Source: Rhodococcus spongiicola (GTDB lineage: Bacteria > Actinomycetota > Actinomycetes > Mycobacteriales > Mycobacteriaceae). Taken from it: a DNA stretch of 64,000 nucleotides. Made by a program: the position numbers and the translations under genes. The notes below the pieces were generated by a model. The model saw nothing but the letters and a program-made list of their open reading frames with translations. It had not been told where the DNA came from and searched no databases. Shown one piece after another: positions 18,672 to 27,043 of the stretch. Each line of letters begins with the position of its first letter. Within the stretch, counting starts at the first letter, position 1. The stretch covers positions 62,001 through 126,000 of the forward strand of contig NZ_RKLN01000001.1 in NCBI RefSeq assembly GCF_004011835.1, written 5' to 3'.

Positions 18672-18781
18672 GCCTCGACGCTATAGGTCTCGCGATCACA
18701 CTGGAACCGCGTGTTACCCGGACCGCGCGGGTATCTGTTCGCCTCACCCGCGAATCCAGCACCCCGGGGCATGATGGACAC

Positions 18782-20161
18782 ATGACCAAGGTGGATCCCG
18801 CTGCTCTGGACCGGCTCGTCGACGCGCTGCCCGACGGCGCGGTCCTCACCGATCCAGACATGATCGCCGGCTACCGGCAGGACTGGGCCGCCGACCCGAG
18901 CGCCGGTACCCCGATCGCGGTGGTCCGCGCTACCTGCACCGAGGACGTGCAAGCAGTGATGCGATGGGCGTCGCAGCATCGGGTTCCGGTCGTTCCGCGC
19001 GGTGCAGGTTCGGGGCTCTCGGGAGGGTCGAGCGCCGTTGACGGCGGGATCGTGCTGAGCACCGAACGGATGCGCGCGATCACCGTCGACCCGGTCGCCC
19101 GGGTCGCCGTCACCGAACCCGGGCTACTCAACGTGGAGGTCAAGAAGGCCGCCGCCGAGCACGGCCTCTGGTATCCGCCGGACCCGTCGTCGTACGAGAT
19201 CTGCTCGATCGGCGGCAACGCCGCCACCAACGCGGGCGGGCTGTGCTGCGTCAAGTACGGGGTGACCACCGACTACGTCCTCGGTATGCAGGTCGTCCTC
19301 GCCGACGGCACCGCCATCCACCTGGGTGGCCCGCTACTCAAGGACGTCGCCGGGCTGTCGTTGACGAAGCTGTTCGTCGGCAGCGAAGGCACCCTGGGCA
19401 TCATCACCGAACTCACACTGCGGCTGATCCCCGCACAACTACCCGCATCGACGGTGGTCGCATCGTTCCCGTCGGTGGAGTCGGCCGCCGAAGCCGTTCT
19501 TGCGATCACCGGTCAGATCCGTCCCGCCATGCTCGAGTTCATGGACCACGCGAGTATCAACGCCGTCGAAGACGCCATCCACATGGGCTTGGACCGCAAC
19601 GCCCGAGCTCTGTTGCTCGCCCAGTCCGACACCCCCGGTGAAGCCGGGGCGAAGGAGGTCGAGACCATCGTCGACGCCTGCGAAAAGAAAGGCGCGAAAG
19701 AGGTGTTCGCCACCGACGACCCCGCCGAGGGGGAAGCCTTCACCGTCGCCCGCCGCGCGGTCTTCCCCGCTGTGCAGGCGATCGGCAACCTGCTCCTCGA
19801 GGACGTCGGCGTCCCGATGCAACAGCTGCCCGCGCTGATCACCGGTGTCGAGTCGATCGCCGAGGACTGCGACGTCCAGATCTGCACCGTCGCCCACGCC
19901 GGCGACGGCAACACCCACCCTCTGATCGTCTTCGACCCCACCGATCCCGACATGACCGAACGCGCACACACCGCATTCAGTCGTGTCATCGACCTCGCAA
20001 TCACGTTGGGCGGCACCATCACCGGTGAACACGGGGTCGGGCGACTGAAGCGCGACTTTCTTCCGGGGCAACTCGGCGAGGACGTGATGGAGCTGAATCG
20101 GCGGATCAAGACGGCACTGGACCCGTTGGGCATCCTGAATCCGGGGGCTGTAATCGACTAG
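18782..20161 (+). CDS. FAD-linked oxidase, GlcD / D-lactate dehydrogenase type
   Basis: 459 residues. Residues 40-180 are the PCMH-type FAD-binding domain (VPVVPRGAGSGLSGGSSAVD, CSIGGNAATNAGGLCCVKYG, LFVGSEGTLGIITELTLRLI). Residues 215-455 are the C-terminal oxidase domain with HAGDGNTHPLIVFDP and ITGEHGVGRLKRDFLP. Such enzymes oxidise 2-hydroxyacids such as glycolate, D-lactate or 2-hydroxyglutarate; the substrate cannot be told from the sequence. Its 3' end is partly duplicated at 21408-21579. Confidence 0.9.
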   Translation: MTKVDPAALDRLVDALPDGAVLTDPDMIAGYRQDWAADPSAGTPIAVVRATCTEDVQAVMRWASQHRVPVVPRGAGSGLSGGSSAVDGGIVLSTERMRAITVDPVARVAVTEPGLLNVEVKKAAAEHGLWYPPDPSSYEICSIGGNAATNAGGLCCVKYGVTTDYVLGMQVVLADGTAIHLGGPLLKDVAGLSLTKLFVGSEGTLGIITELTLRLIPAQLPASTVVASFPSVESAAEAVLAITGQIRPAMLEFMDHASINAVEDAIHMGLDRNARALLLAQSDTPGEAGAKEVETIVDACEKKGAKEVFATDDPAEGEAFTVARRAVFPAVQAIGNLLLEDVGVPMQQLPALITGVESIAEDCDVQICTVAHAGDGNTHPLIVFDPTDPDMTERAHTAFSRVIDLAITLGGTITGEHGVGRLKRDFLPGQLGEDVMELNRRIKTALDPLGILNPGAVID

Positions 20162-20272
20162 GGCGTCTACGATCTGTGGGCTGAGCCCGCACCCCGTTGA
20201 CCCTCGATAGCCACCATCCTGGGTCTTGCCCTGCGTCACGTCGAGGTGACAGTCCTCATGCTCCAGATCGGC

Positions 20273-21334
20273 CTAAGGGCCAGGCTGATCTCCGCTCAAG
20301 TTCCCGCTGGGAAGGATCACCCTCACCGGCGGGGGCATTCCCTCTGTGCCGTGCAGAACCTCATCTTCCAACTCCGCGAGCCGGGCTAGGGCAAACTCGC
20401 TGAGGCGCCCAGGCGCAACCGGTACATGTGCATCGACGGCCGAAGTGAATGAGACCGGTGTTCCGCTTCTACGGAACCATGCGGCAAAATTCGCTACCGG
20501 ATTCGACCAGTTCATCGTTGGACCCGCGGCGACGTTCTGAATCGTTGAGCGCATCGTCGTCCGATCGAGTTGGGGGTCGATGATCGCCGCACCTAGTGCC
20601 TCGTTGTGCGACTCGAATCGGTCGTACCACCTTTCAAGCTTGAATCCCGGCCAGGATCGTTGCGCGAGGTGCTCTATGTCCTCGCTCGATGTCATTGCGT
20701 CCCAAACCGACACAGTCTGTCGGTCAAAGTCGACGTGAATACCGCCCGACGGGTCGTCGGCGACCATCGGTTCTAGTGGGCCAGGAACATGGGACGCGAA
20801 CCTCTCCGGGCCAACGGAAAGGTGCTCGTCGACAAAATCCACGGTCGTCCACACATGTCCGACGGCGCCGCAAGTGGTGGATAGCACGACTCCCTCTTTG
20901 CTTCCGTCGTCCTCCTTCCAGAATGCGGTCATCGTGTCGCGGTCAGGGGCTGGCACCCGCTCGCCCGGTACATCTGGTCGGTCCATGCGGAGGTAGTCGA
21001 GAACCGAGCGTAAACCGTCCACAGCCCAAACAATTTCCCAGCCGGGCCACGTGCACCGGTACACCAGATGCCGAAACCGGCGATAGAGCCCGGGCTCGGC
21101 GTCTCCGATCGCAAGCACCCGTCTCCCGACGTCGATCAATGCCACGCCCTCGCACCAGTCGGGGTCAAGCCACTCCCGCGGGTTGGAGGCGTCGCGTGGA
21201 TCCTGGCTGCGGACGTAGCGCAGTCCATGCTCCGGCCCCCACACAAGGTCGTCCAGCAGTGTGATCGCTGCCCAGTGCGAGTAGTACAGCTCGACGTCAC
21301 GGTCGATGACTACCAGGTTCGCTCGATGACCCAC
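20273..21334 (-). CDS. Hypothetical protein of unknown function, 353 residues
   Basis: The start is taken as the GTG at 21334, preceded by GGAGG at a 6-base spacing. The longer frame to 21451 reads backwards through the oxidase remnant. The sequence begins VGHRANLVVIDRDVELYYSH and carries WGPEHGLRYV, CEGVALIDVGRRVLAIGDAE and WPGWEIVWAVDGLRSVLDYL. These resemble a widespread but uncharacterised actinobacterial protein type, soluble and rich in Trp and Tyr, without signal peptide or catalytic motif that I recognise. It lies between the intact oxidase and the oxidase remnant, which suggests it arrived with a recombination event. Confidence 0.7.
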   Translation of the reverse strand: MGHRANLVVIDRDVELYYSHWAAITLLDDLVWGPEHGLRYVRSQDPRDASNPREWLDPDWCEGVALIDVGRRVLAIGDAEPGLYRRFRHLVYRCTWPGWEIVWAVDGLRSVLDYLRMDRPDVPGERVPAPDRDTMTAFWKEDDGSKEGVVLSTTCGAVGHVWTTVDFVDEHLSVGPERFASHVPGPLEPMVADDPSGGIHVDFDRQTVSVWDAMTSSEDIEHLAQRSWPGFKLERWYDRFESHNEALGAAIIDPQLDRTTMRSTIQNVAAGPTMNWSNPVANFAAWFRRSGTPVSFTSAVDAHVPVAPGRLSEFALARLAELEDEVLHGTEGMPPPVRVILPSGNLSGDQPGP

Positions 21335-21407
21335 GACTGCCTCCAACAGGTGCGTGTGCGCTCGACGAGATTCGAGTCGCCGGGCGCGATCATCACATTC
21401 GGCACCG

Positions 21408-21579
21408 ACAACATCGCAATCCCCCTGGGCGGCAACATCACCGGTGAACACGGGGCGTGCGACTGAAGCGCGACTTTCTGCCGGGACAGCTCGGCGAGGA
21501 CGTGATGGAGCTGAATCGGCGGATCAAGACGGCGCTGGACCCGTTGGGCATCCTGAATCCAGGGGCTGTGTTGCCCTGA
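21408..21579 (+). pseudogene. Remnant of a second GlcD-type oxidase (3' end only, frameshifted)
   Basis: This stretch is closely similar to 19991-20161, the last ~57 codons of the intact oxidase gene. It reads ITGEHG, then loses a base (GGGGCGTGCGACTG against GGGGTCGGGCGACTG), and resumes in another frame as LKRDFLPGQLGEDVMELNRR through LDPLGILNPGAVLP and a stop. Upstream of about 21408 the similarity ends. It is a gene remnant, not a functional CDS. Confidence 0.85.
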
Positions 21580-21607
21580 TCCTGCGGATGCCCAACGGTC
21601 CTGCGAG

Positions 21608-22324
21608 TCAGCTCGAGATCAGCCCACCGAGCACGTCGCCGAGGATTCTCGCGATGGACTCCTCGAGGGAGCCTGTGGCGCTGAGCTGGCCTTCCGAGGA
21701 GCCCAGACCGGTCTCGTCCAGGCTGCCGTCGACAACCTCACCGGGATTCGGTTGGCGGACAGTGAAACACGCTGTCAGGTTGGGCAGAGTGTTTGCGATG
21801 CCGACTGTGCCCTTCGTCTTGATGCCGCCGCTCGTGACAGTACTACCCGCAGGGAGATCCTCGGGAACCATGTAGGTCATCTCCACCGTGACCGGGTTGG
21901 CGGCGTTGATGAACCACCCGGTGGTGGTCACCTGGTAGCCGGAGCCGTTCGGAACCGGGGTGAACTCCGCGGTTTCCTGGCCGCCGGGGAAGGTATACCT
22001 CTTGACTGTCGCCTTGACCGGCGCCCCGAATCCGGCTGGCGGGTAGTCGATGAAGGTGTTGAGATACGGGTTTCCGATGGAAGTGGTGCCGACGACGGAC
22101 TTGTAGGTGACCAGTGTTCCGGCGGCAACCTCTGTGGCGGTGACGGACTTGTCGTAGGTGTGGGTGATCCACACGGTGGACCAGTCCCTCTTCGTGGCGT
22201 GGCTCGTCGGCGAGCACTCGGCGGCGCCGGCCACACCTGCGCCGACTCCGATCGTCAGACCGGTTGCCACGAGCATCGCAGAGAAGGCCACGACAGCGGC
22301 GCGGCGCATCGGGGAATGAGACAT
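21608..22324 (-). CDS. Secreted protein with DUF11-like adhesion domain
   Basis: 238 residues from the ATG at 22324 (GGGAGA six bases upstream). Residues 1-36 are a Sec signal peptide (MRRAAVVAFSAMLVATGLTI, then GVAGAAE, cleaved after AGA or GAA). The mature part is a beta-rich domain with VTATEVAAGTLVTYKSVVGT and a two-cysteine pair (ECSP near the N-terminus, TACFTV near 180), followed by a Ser/Gly/Glu tail. No sortase motif or membrane anchor is seen. It diverges from the Ig-repeat protein, and both mature N-termini look like related cell-surface modules. Confidence 0.75.
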   Translation of the reverse strand: MSHSPMRRAAVVAFSAMLVATGLTIGVGAGVAGAAECSPTSHATKRDWSTVWITHTYDKSVTATEVAAGTLVTYKSVVGTTSIGNPYLNTFIDYPPAGFGAPVKATVKRYTFPGGQETAEFTPVPNGSGYQVTTTGWFINAANPVTVEMTYMVPEDLPAGSTVTSGGIKTKGTVGIANTLPNLTACFTVRQPNPGEVVDGSLDETGLGSSEGQLSATGSLEESIARILGDVLGGLISS

Positions 22325-22718
22325 CGCAAATCTCCCGTTCGACTTGAGGGCGAACCGCGCTACCCCGACGTTTTGCGGCCTATGCCCGTGATTCTTAGAG
22401 AGCGGCCACAGAATTGTCAAGGCTTCGCATCGATTTCGTAGAGATGTCGTTACCGCAGGAAGGCCCTCGACGCGGTGACTCACTCAAACTGCCAAGGTCA
22501 ACTGGGTGAATCGCCCGGGTTGGAGTCGCCTGAACGCTCGTCGATGCTTGGAAAACCCGGCCCAAAAACATTCATCTTGGCTTGCAAATGCGGCGGTAAA
22601 AAAAGTCGTCTCAGCTTGGAAAAACTGCGTTATCGTCTTCGCCATTCCCCGATTGGGACGGGTGTATCAGATTCCCCGATTGGGACGGTTGTTCCAGATC
22701 ACTATCGAGAGGAAGTTC
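22325..22718. other. Divergent intergenic region between two secreted-protein genes
   Basis: 394 bases with no supportable gene. It contains the promoters of both divergent genes and, near the plus-strand start, a 27-bp tandem duplication (listed separately). The part 22540-22640 is A-rich for this genome. GAGAGGAAG before the ATG at 22719 is the plus-strand ribosome-binding site. Confidence 0.5.
22644..22697. repeat. 27-bp tandem duplication upstream of the Ig-repeat protein
   Basis: Two adjacent 27-bp units (22644-22670 and 22671-22697) share their first 18 bases exactly, ATTCCCCGATTGGGACGG, and differ mainly at the 3' end. The second unit ends 22 bases before the ATG. The core CCCCGATTGGGACGG is partly self-complementary (CCCC/GGG), so it could be a repeated operator, or a leader element if transcribed. 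Confidence 0.75.
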
Positions 22719-24170
22719 ATGTCCAACAGGAGCATTCGTCGTGTGATCGGCGGCGCCAGCGTCGTAGCGATGGCTGCGGGGTTAACGGTAGCGGCCGCTA
22801 CCGGCACCGCGTGAGCGGCCCCCGAATCGACGACGTGGGAGACCACCAACAAGACCAAGATCACCCGGACGATCAGCAACACCACCCCAGTCGAGGGGGA
22901 GACGGTCACCGTGACCAACAAGCTCTATCAGCAGTTCGGTGGCGTAGTGACCTACATCTACTGGGTCAAGGACATACACCCGCCCTGCCTGAAATTCCAG
23001 TCGGCAAAGGTGGACGGGAAGAGCTACGGCGCCAGCACGGGAGCCGACTACGCGCAGGTCGACGGCAGCATCATCCAGTGGCCGATCAGACCCATCGCGA
23101 ATCCAAGATCGCGTACCTTCGAGTTCACCTACAAGGTAGGTTCCGACTGTGAGCGCGACATCGCCATGAACACGGGAATGGGCTATAACGCCTCGATCGG
23201 CGGCAAGACCTGGAGCACCAAGGGCCCGAAGATCAACGTCCCCTACAACAGCACCACCACCACCCTCACCGCGCCGGCCAACATGCAGGTCGGGGAATCG
23301 GCGGTGCTGGAGGCTACTGTGACCGGTGGCGCCCGGGGAGACAACGTCGATTTCTATGACGGCGGCGTGAAGATCGGGACGGCCCAGCTCAACGACAAGG
23401 GTGTCGCGAAGTTCCACTGGACACCCGGCGCGTTCGGGAGGTACAGCATGAACGCGAGATTCCCTGCGACCCCAAGGGCTTTGGCTTCGTTCTCGACCGT
23501 GGTGGACGTTACCGTTTCGCCGGCCGATACCGTGTCGTCGACCGTGCTCGCCCCCGTCGTCGGTGCACAGGTCGGTCAGGCCAGCGTTCTCAGGGCGACC
23601 GTCGCGCCGACCGGTAGCGGTGGCACGGTCGAGTTCACGGACGGGGGTGAGGCGCTCGCCAATGTACCGGTCGGCGCCGACGGTGTAGCCACCTACACGT
23701 GGGTGCCGTCCACCGCGGGCGATCACACGATCGCCGCGACGTTCTCCGGGAGCGCCGGTGTCACCGGGTCGTCGGACAGCGCCACCGTGAATGTGGCGGC
23801 GGCGCCCGTCGACAACATCGACTCGAGGACAGTCCTCACCATCGGTCCCATCCCCACAGTCGGTGTGGCACAGACCATCACAGCCGACGTGACGCCCGGC
23901 GATGCGGGCGGCACCGTCACCTTCAAGGACGGCGACACCGTGATCGGGATTTCCTCGGTCGATTCGAGCGGTCGGGCCACCCTCGAGTGGACGCCCGCTC
24001 ATGAAGGCCAACGGAACATCACCGCCCAGTACTCCGGCGCAGGCAATGTGAACGGGTCCGCCGACGAGATCACCGTGGTCGTCGGGACTGTCCCAGGCGG
24101 CGGTGACAACGGCGGCGGAACCGGAAGCGCCGGTTCCCTGTTCGGATCATCCGGTAGCAGCGGCTCCTAA
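22719..24170 (+). pseudogene. Secreted Ig-like repeat surface protein interrupted by a stop codon at the signal-peptide junction
   Basis: The frame starts at ATG 22719 with a clear signal peptide (MSNRSIRRVIGGASVVAMAA, then GLTVAAATGTA) and hits TGA at 22812-22814. It then continues in the same frame with AAPESTTWETTNKTKITRTI to 24170, about 450 further codons without another stop. The missing residue falls in the A-x-A cleavage motif; TCA or GGA would restore it. The rest holds an N-terminal cell-surface domain, three bacterial Ig-like repeats (starting near 23258, 23530 and 23830; each with VG..AVL..TV, FYDGG/FTDGG/FKDGD and a W-P turn) and a Gly/Ser tail. Either a recent null mutation or a sequencing error. 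Confidence 0.85.
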
Positions 24171-24189
24171 TTCGGATCCTGAAATGGCC

Positions 24190-24235
24190 GACGCTGTGTG
24201 ACCCGTGCAGATCTTCGCAGGGGTCACACAGCGTC
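24190..24235. terminator. Bidirectional hairpin terminator between convergent genes
   Basis: A perfect 15-bp inverted repeat, GACGCTGTGTGACCC at 24190-24204 and its complement at 24221-24235, with a 16-base loop. It lies 20 bases after the Ig-repeat gene and 9 bases after the end of the convergent minus-strand gene. There is no long T-run, as is usual in G+C-rich actinobacteria. Confidence 0.8.
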
Positions 24236-24243
24236 GTCGGGGC

Positions 24244-25074
24244 TTACGAGAAGTCGTGAGATTCGAACCGGGCGCGTGCCGCATCGGTGCCCAGCTCGGC
24301 CCGCATTGCGGGATTGCTCGCGTAGAGGCTCACGAAGTGGAGCAGAAGCACATCGTCCATCGCGAACTTGCGGCAGTCGAGCTCGATCATCGGGACCGGC
24401 GGTAGCTTGTCGATCCGCCAGATCGGCGTGGTGTATCGGCGTGTCCAGTTCGCGTTCGCGAATCCGATCAACAGGATCATCCGATGCCCGTTGTAGGCCG
24501 GCTTGACCCCCGCGACCGCCTCCCACGGAAGGAAGGACTCGAAGCTCCAACCACGGTGCCGAATGCCGTCGGGCGTGAACTGCACAGAGCCCGCCCGAAC
24601 CAATCCAGAAACGACGAGCACAAGGAAGGACGCGAACACGGCACCGAGCACACCGAAGACGACTGACGCCCCGGGGATGCCGGAAGTCGGTGCGTTGAGG
24701 TAGATCTCAATGGCCGGGCCCGCGGTGACTGCGGTACAACACACTGTCAACGCAACCAGCACCGACCAGAGACGTCTCGACTGGCGGATCTCGGTTGCGG
24801 ATCCTTGACCCGACTTTATGGGAACGCTTCGAACCGTTTCATGGGCGCCCGAGCGTTTGAGCAGCACCCCGAACGCTGCGACGAGAAGGACAAGGAGCCC
24901 GTAGGCGAGACCATATCGAAGTGCGGCGGGCTGGCCGCCGAGCCCGCCGGCGATTCCGACAAGCACCGCACCACAACCGATCGCCGAGAGCAATACCGTC
25001 GACATCTTCTCCCGCAAGGAGAATCCGCTACCCGGCCACTCCACCGGTAGTTGGAACTGCTCAGAAGACCGCAT
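24244..25074 (-). CDS. Membrane protein with PH-like cytoplasmic domain
   Basis: 276 residues from the ATG at 25074, which overlaps the upstream gene by 14 bases and has AAGGA eight bases before it. Four hydrophobic segments are visible: MSTVLLSAIGCGAVLVGIAG, YGLAYGLLVLLVAAFGVLL, LWSVLVALTVCCTAVTAGPA and ASVVFGVLGAVFASFLVLVV. After these, residues ~170-250 form a soluble domain (VQFTPDGIRHRGWSFESFLP WEAVAGV) of the PH-like kind found after membrane helices in bacterial proteins. It is the last gene of the type VII substrate cassette, so it may be the membrane or immunity partner of the preceding protein. Confidence 0.7.
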   Translation of the reverse strand: MRSSEQFQLPVEWPGSGFSLREKMSTVLLSAIGCGAVLVGIAGGLGGQPAALRYGLAYGLLVLLVAAFGVLLKRSGAHETVRSVPIKSGQGSATEIRQSRRLWSVLVALTVCCTAVTAGPAIEIYLNAPTSGIPGASVVFGVLGAVFASFLVLVVSGLVRAGSVQFTPDGIRHRGWSFESFLPWEAVAGVKPAYNGHRMILLIGFANANWTRRYTTPIWRIDKLPPVPMIELDCRKFAMDDVLLLHFVSLYASNPAMRAELGTDAARARFESHDFS

Positions 25075-26227
25075 CCCACGCATCCTTCGCCAGTCCGCCG
25101 ACTGCCGTACCGGCATCTCCGACGGCATCGAACCCCGCGCCAATGGCGTCGCTGACGTCGCCACCATTCTGATAGAGCGAGTCGACCGCTCCCGAGGCGA
25201 ACAACCCAGCGCCCAGACCGACAACGGCTCCCACTGCTGTGCCGAGACCCGGGACAGCCGATCCGACCACCGCCCCGGCTGCCGCACCGGCCGCGAGGGA
25301 TGCCCCGAACCCTGCCGCACCCGAAACGACCGCCTGTTCGACAGGCTTGCCGTCGTAGATGTCGTACGCGACACTTGCAACGCTGAGCGCTCCGCCCACC
25401 CTCAGGCCGATCCGACCCGAAGTCGCCTCAGACTTCAACGCCGAGGCAGCAGCCTCTTCAGCGCCTTCCTTCAAAGCGCGGGACAGGTCGAGATCTCGAT
25501 AGACCAACGATGCAGGCGATCCCTCCGGCGCCGTGCGCGCAAGCTCGAGAAACTTGTCAGCCTCTTGGGACAGGAACTTCGCTTGTTCCGTGAGGGCGGC
25601 GACATGACGTCCAGCCAGGTAGCCAGCTGCACCGTTGACGAGATCGGCCGCGACGAAGAACCATTTTCCCGTGACGGTAGACCAGACATTGGTCAGCGTC
25701 TGCAGCGCGAAAGCCCAGTCCTCTCGCTCGGCTTCTGCATCTCGCTGGGCGGCTTCGTAGGCCCTCACGAGTTCCGCATATCGATCAAACGCGATTACTG
25801 CCAGGTTGTACGACTCGATTGCCACCGCAGTTGCGGCCGTTCCGGCCGGTGGCGCTCCAGGATCAGCCGGTGCAGGTCCAGGTTCTTCGATCACGTCGCC
25901 TGAGATGCGCAGTCCCGCTTCCGACGCGGTTTCGCGGATCTCGCGCATACGGTCGTGTGTCTGCTGCAGTTCTGCCGCGGTGTCCTCGAATTCCTGCGCG
26001 TAGCTGGTTACTGCGTCGACCAGATCTTCGGCCTTCGCGGCCGAAGAGCCGGCGCGGGAGGCAAAGCCGTCTCCCGCTGCGCCCTCCCACCCGGATTGGG
26101 CGGTGTTTCGGGCTCGGTACAGCTCGTCGACACCCTCGGATAGTGCGGGAGCGAGGGTGTCGCGCAGCCACGATGCGACAGTACGGATGCTGTCCGGGTT
26201 ACCTTCCACGCGTGTGTCGATCGACAT
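25061..26227 (-). CDS. Putative type VII secreted effector-like protein with WXG-type N-terminal domain
   Basis: 388 residues from the ATG at 26227 (GGCGGAG six bases upstream, two bases after the previous stop). The N-terminal ~100 residues resemble WXG/LXG helical hairpins: ARNTAQSGWEGAAGDGFASR, followed by YAQEFEDTAAELQQTHDRMR. A middle helical part follows (about 150-270). The C-terminal ~110 residues are glycine-rich and hydrophobic (GAAGFGASLAAGAAAGAVVG, AVGAVVGLGAGLFASGAVDS), as in proteins that insert into membranes or form pores. No classical signal peptide. Together with its EspC-like neighbour it looks like an ESX substrate pair. Confidence 0.7.
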   Translation of the reverse strand: MSIDTRVEGNPDSIRTVASWLRDTLAPALSEGVDELYRARNTAQSGWEGAAGDGFASRAGSSAAKAEDLVDAVTSYAQEFEDTAAELQQTHDRMREIRETASEAGLRISGDVIEEPGPAPADPGAPPAGTAATAVAIESYNLAVIAFDRYAELVRAYEAAQRDAEAEREDWAFALQTLTNVWSTVTGKWFFVAADLVNGAAGYLAGRHVAALTEQAKFLSQEADKFLELARTAPEGSPASLVYRDLDLSRALKEGAEEAAASALKSEATSGRIGLRVGGALSVASVAYDIYDGKPVEQAVVSGAAGFGASLAAGAAAGAVVGSAVPGLGTAVGAVVGLGAGLFASGAVDSLYQNGGDVSDAIGAGFDAVGDAGTAVGGLAKDAWDAVF

Positions 26228-26229
26228 CG

Positions 26230-26511
26230 CTACTCCGCCCACGTGGAGATCGTCGCGTCCGCGGATGCGACGTCTTGCTCGCGGTAGCTGGCATTGGCCT
26301 GTGCGACCGCAGCACTCGCAGCCATGAGTGCCTCGACCAACTCCGCCGCATTCTCGGTCAGTCGCGCAAGAATCCCAAGGACGGCAGGCGTGGCGTCACC
26401 CGCCTCGACGGTTACCGGAACCGACGCGGCGACGCTATCGATCCTCGATCCGACCCCAGCCAAATCGCTGGCAATGCCATCGAGGGCATCGTTGTCAACG
26501 AAAAGAGTCAC
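26230..26511 (-). CDS. EspC-like small type VII secretion target
   Basis: 93 residues from a GTG that overlaps the preceding stop. It is almost entirely helical and Ala-rich: VDNDALDGIASDLAGVGSRI, then LTENAAELVEALMAASAAVA and ASYREQDVASADA. This fits the ~100-residue EspC / DUF2580 type VII target family (two helices, Y-x-x-x-D near the end: YREQD). It probably forms the co-secreted partner of the following long protein. Confidence 0.72.
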   Translation of the reverse strand: MTLFVDNDALDGIASDLAGVGSRIDSVAASVPVTVEAGDATPAVLGILARLTENAAELVEALMAASAAVAQANASYREQDVASADATISTWAE

Positions 26512-26801
26512 AGCACGGACCCTCTTCTCTCCGCTTCCGGAATGACAACATCAAGCAGCAGCAGATCGAAAGGCTGCGACTTCATGACGAGATCGAGTGC
26601 CGGTGTCCCGACCACGATCCATGGTTGGTGGGCTCCGCAGCACGCATGGAGCCGGTCGAGCGCCGAGTATGCGAGCAGCGCCATTCGGCCGTCCCGTGTG
26701 CGCCGCAACTCGATCTCGGCATGCTCCGGATCTGCTACATCCTTCGCACACGGCAGATATACAACGGGCGGAAACTCCGCCGGAATCGGGCTTGTCACCA
26801 C
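26508..26801 (-). CDS. SAV_915 / SseB-like family protein
   Basis: 97 residues. Conserved features of this actinobacterial family are present: FPPVVYLPC, IELRRTRDGRMALLAYSALD, RLHACCGAHQPWIVV and a C-terminal DLLLLDVVIPEAERR. Such genes are often found first in small ESX-substrate operons; the biochemical role is unknown. Stop and next start overlap (GTGA), making a four-gene operon from 26801 to 24244. Confidence 0.75.
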   Translation of the reverse strand: MVTSPIPAEFPPVVYLPCAKDVADPEHAEIELRRTRDGRMALLAYSALDRLHACCGAHQPWIVVGTPALDLVMKSQPFDLLLLDVVIPEAERRGSVL

Positions 26802-27043
26802 GATCTACCCCCTCTGAGCACCGAATCGTCTCGACGCCCCCTCGTTCAGCCGCCCGAGGTTACCCCAGACGCGCTACGCCACCAGAATCCCGAGGTAGCG
26901 CAAAGCAACCCATCGACTCTCGTTGAGTACGGGCCCAACTATGTCGACGTTGCGGCGACCCGACGGAACCTCCACAGATCCTTCTCTCAGGATCAAGTGG
27001 TAGAGATATCCGGAACAGTCGTCGCGATCCGGGGGAACCACCA

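Noticed and set aside
22812-22814. TGA as a selenocysteine codon
   Set aside because: It lies in a signal-peptide cleavage site, where selenocysteine has no role, and no SECIS-like hairpin follows.
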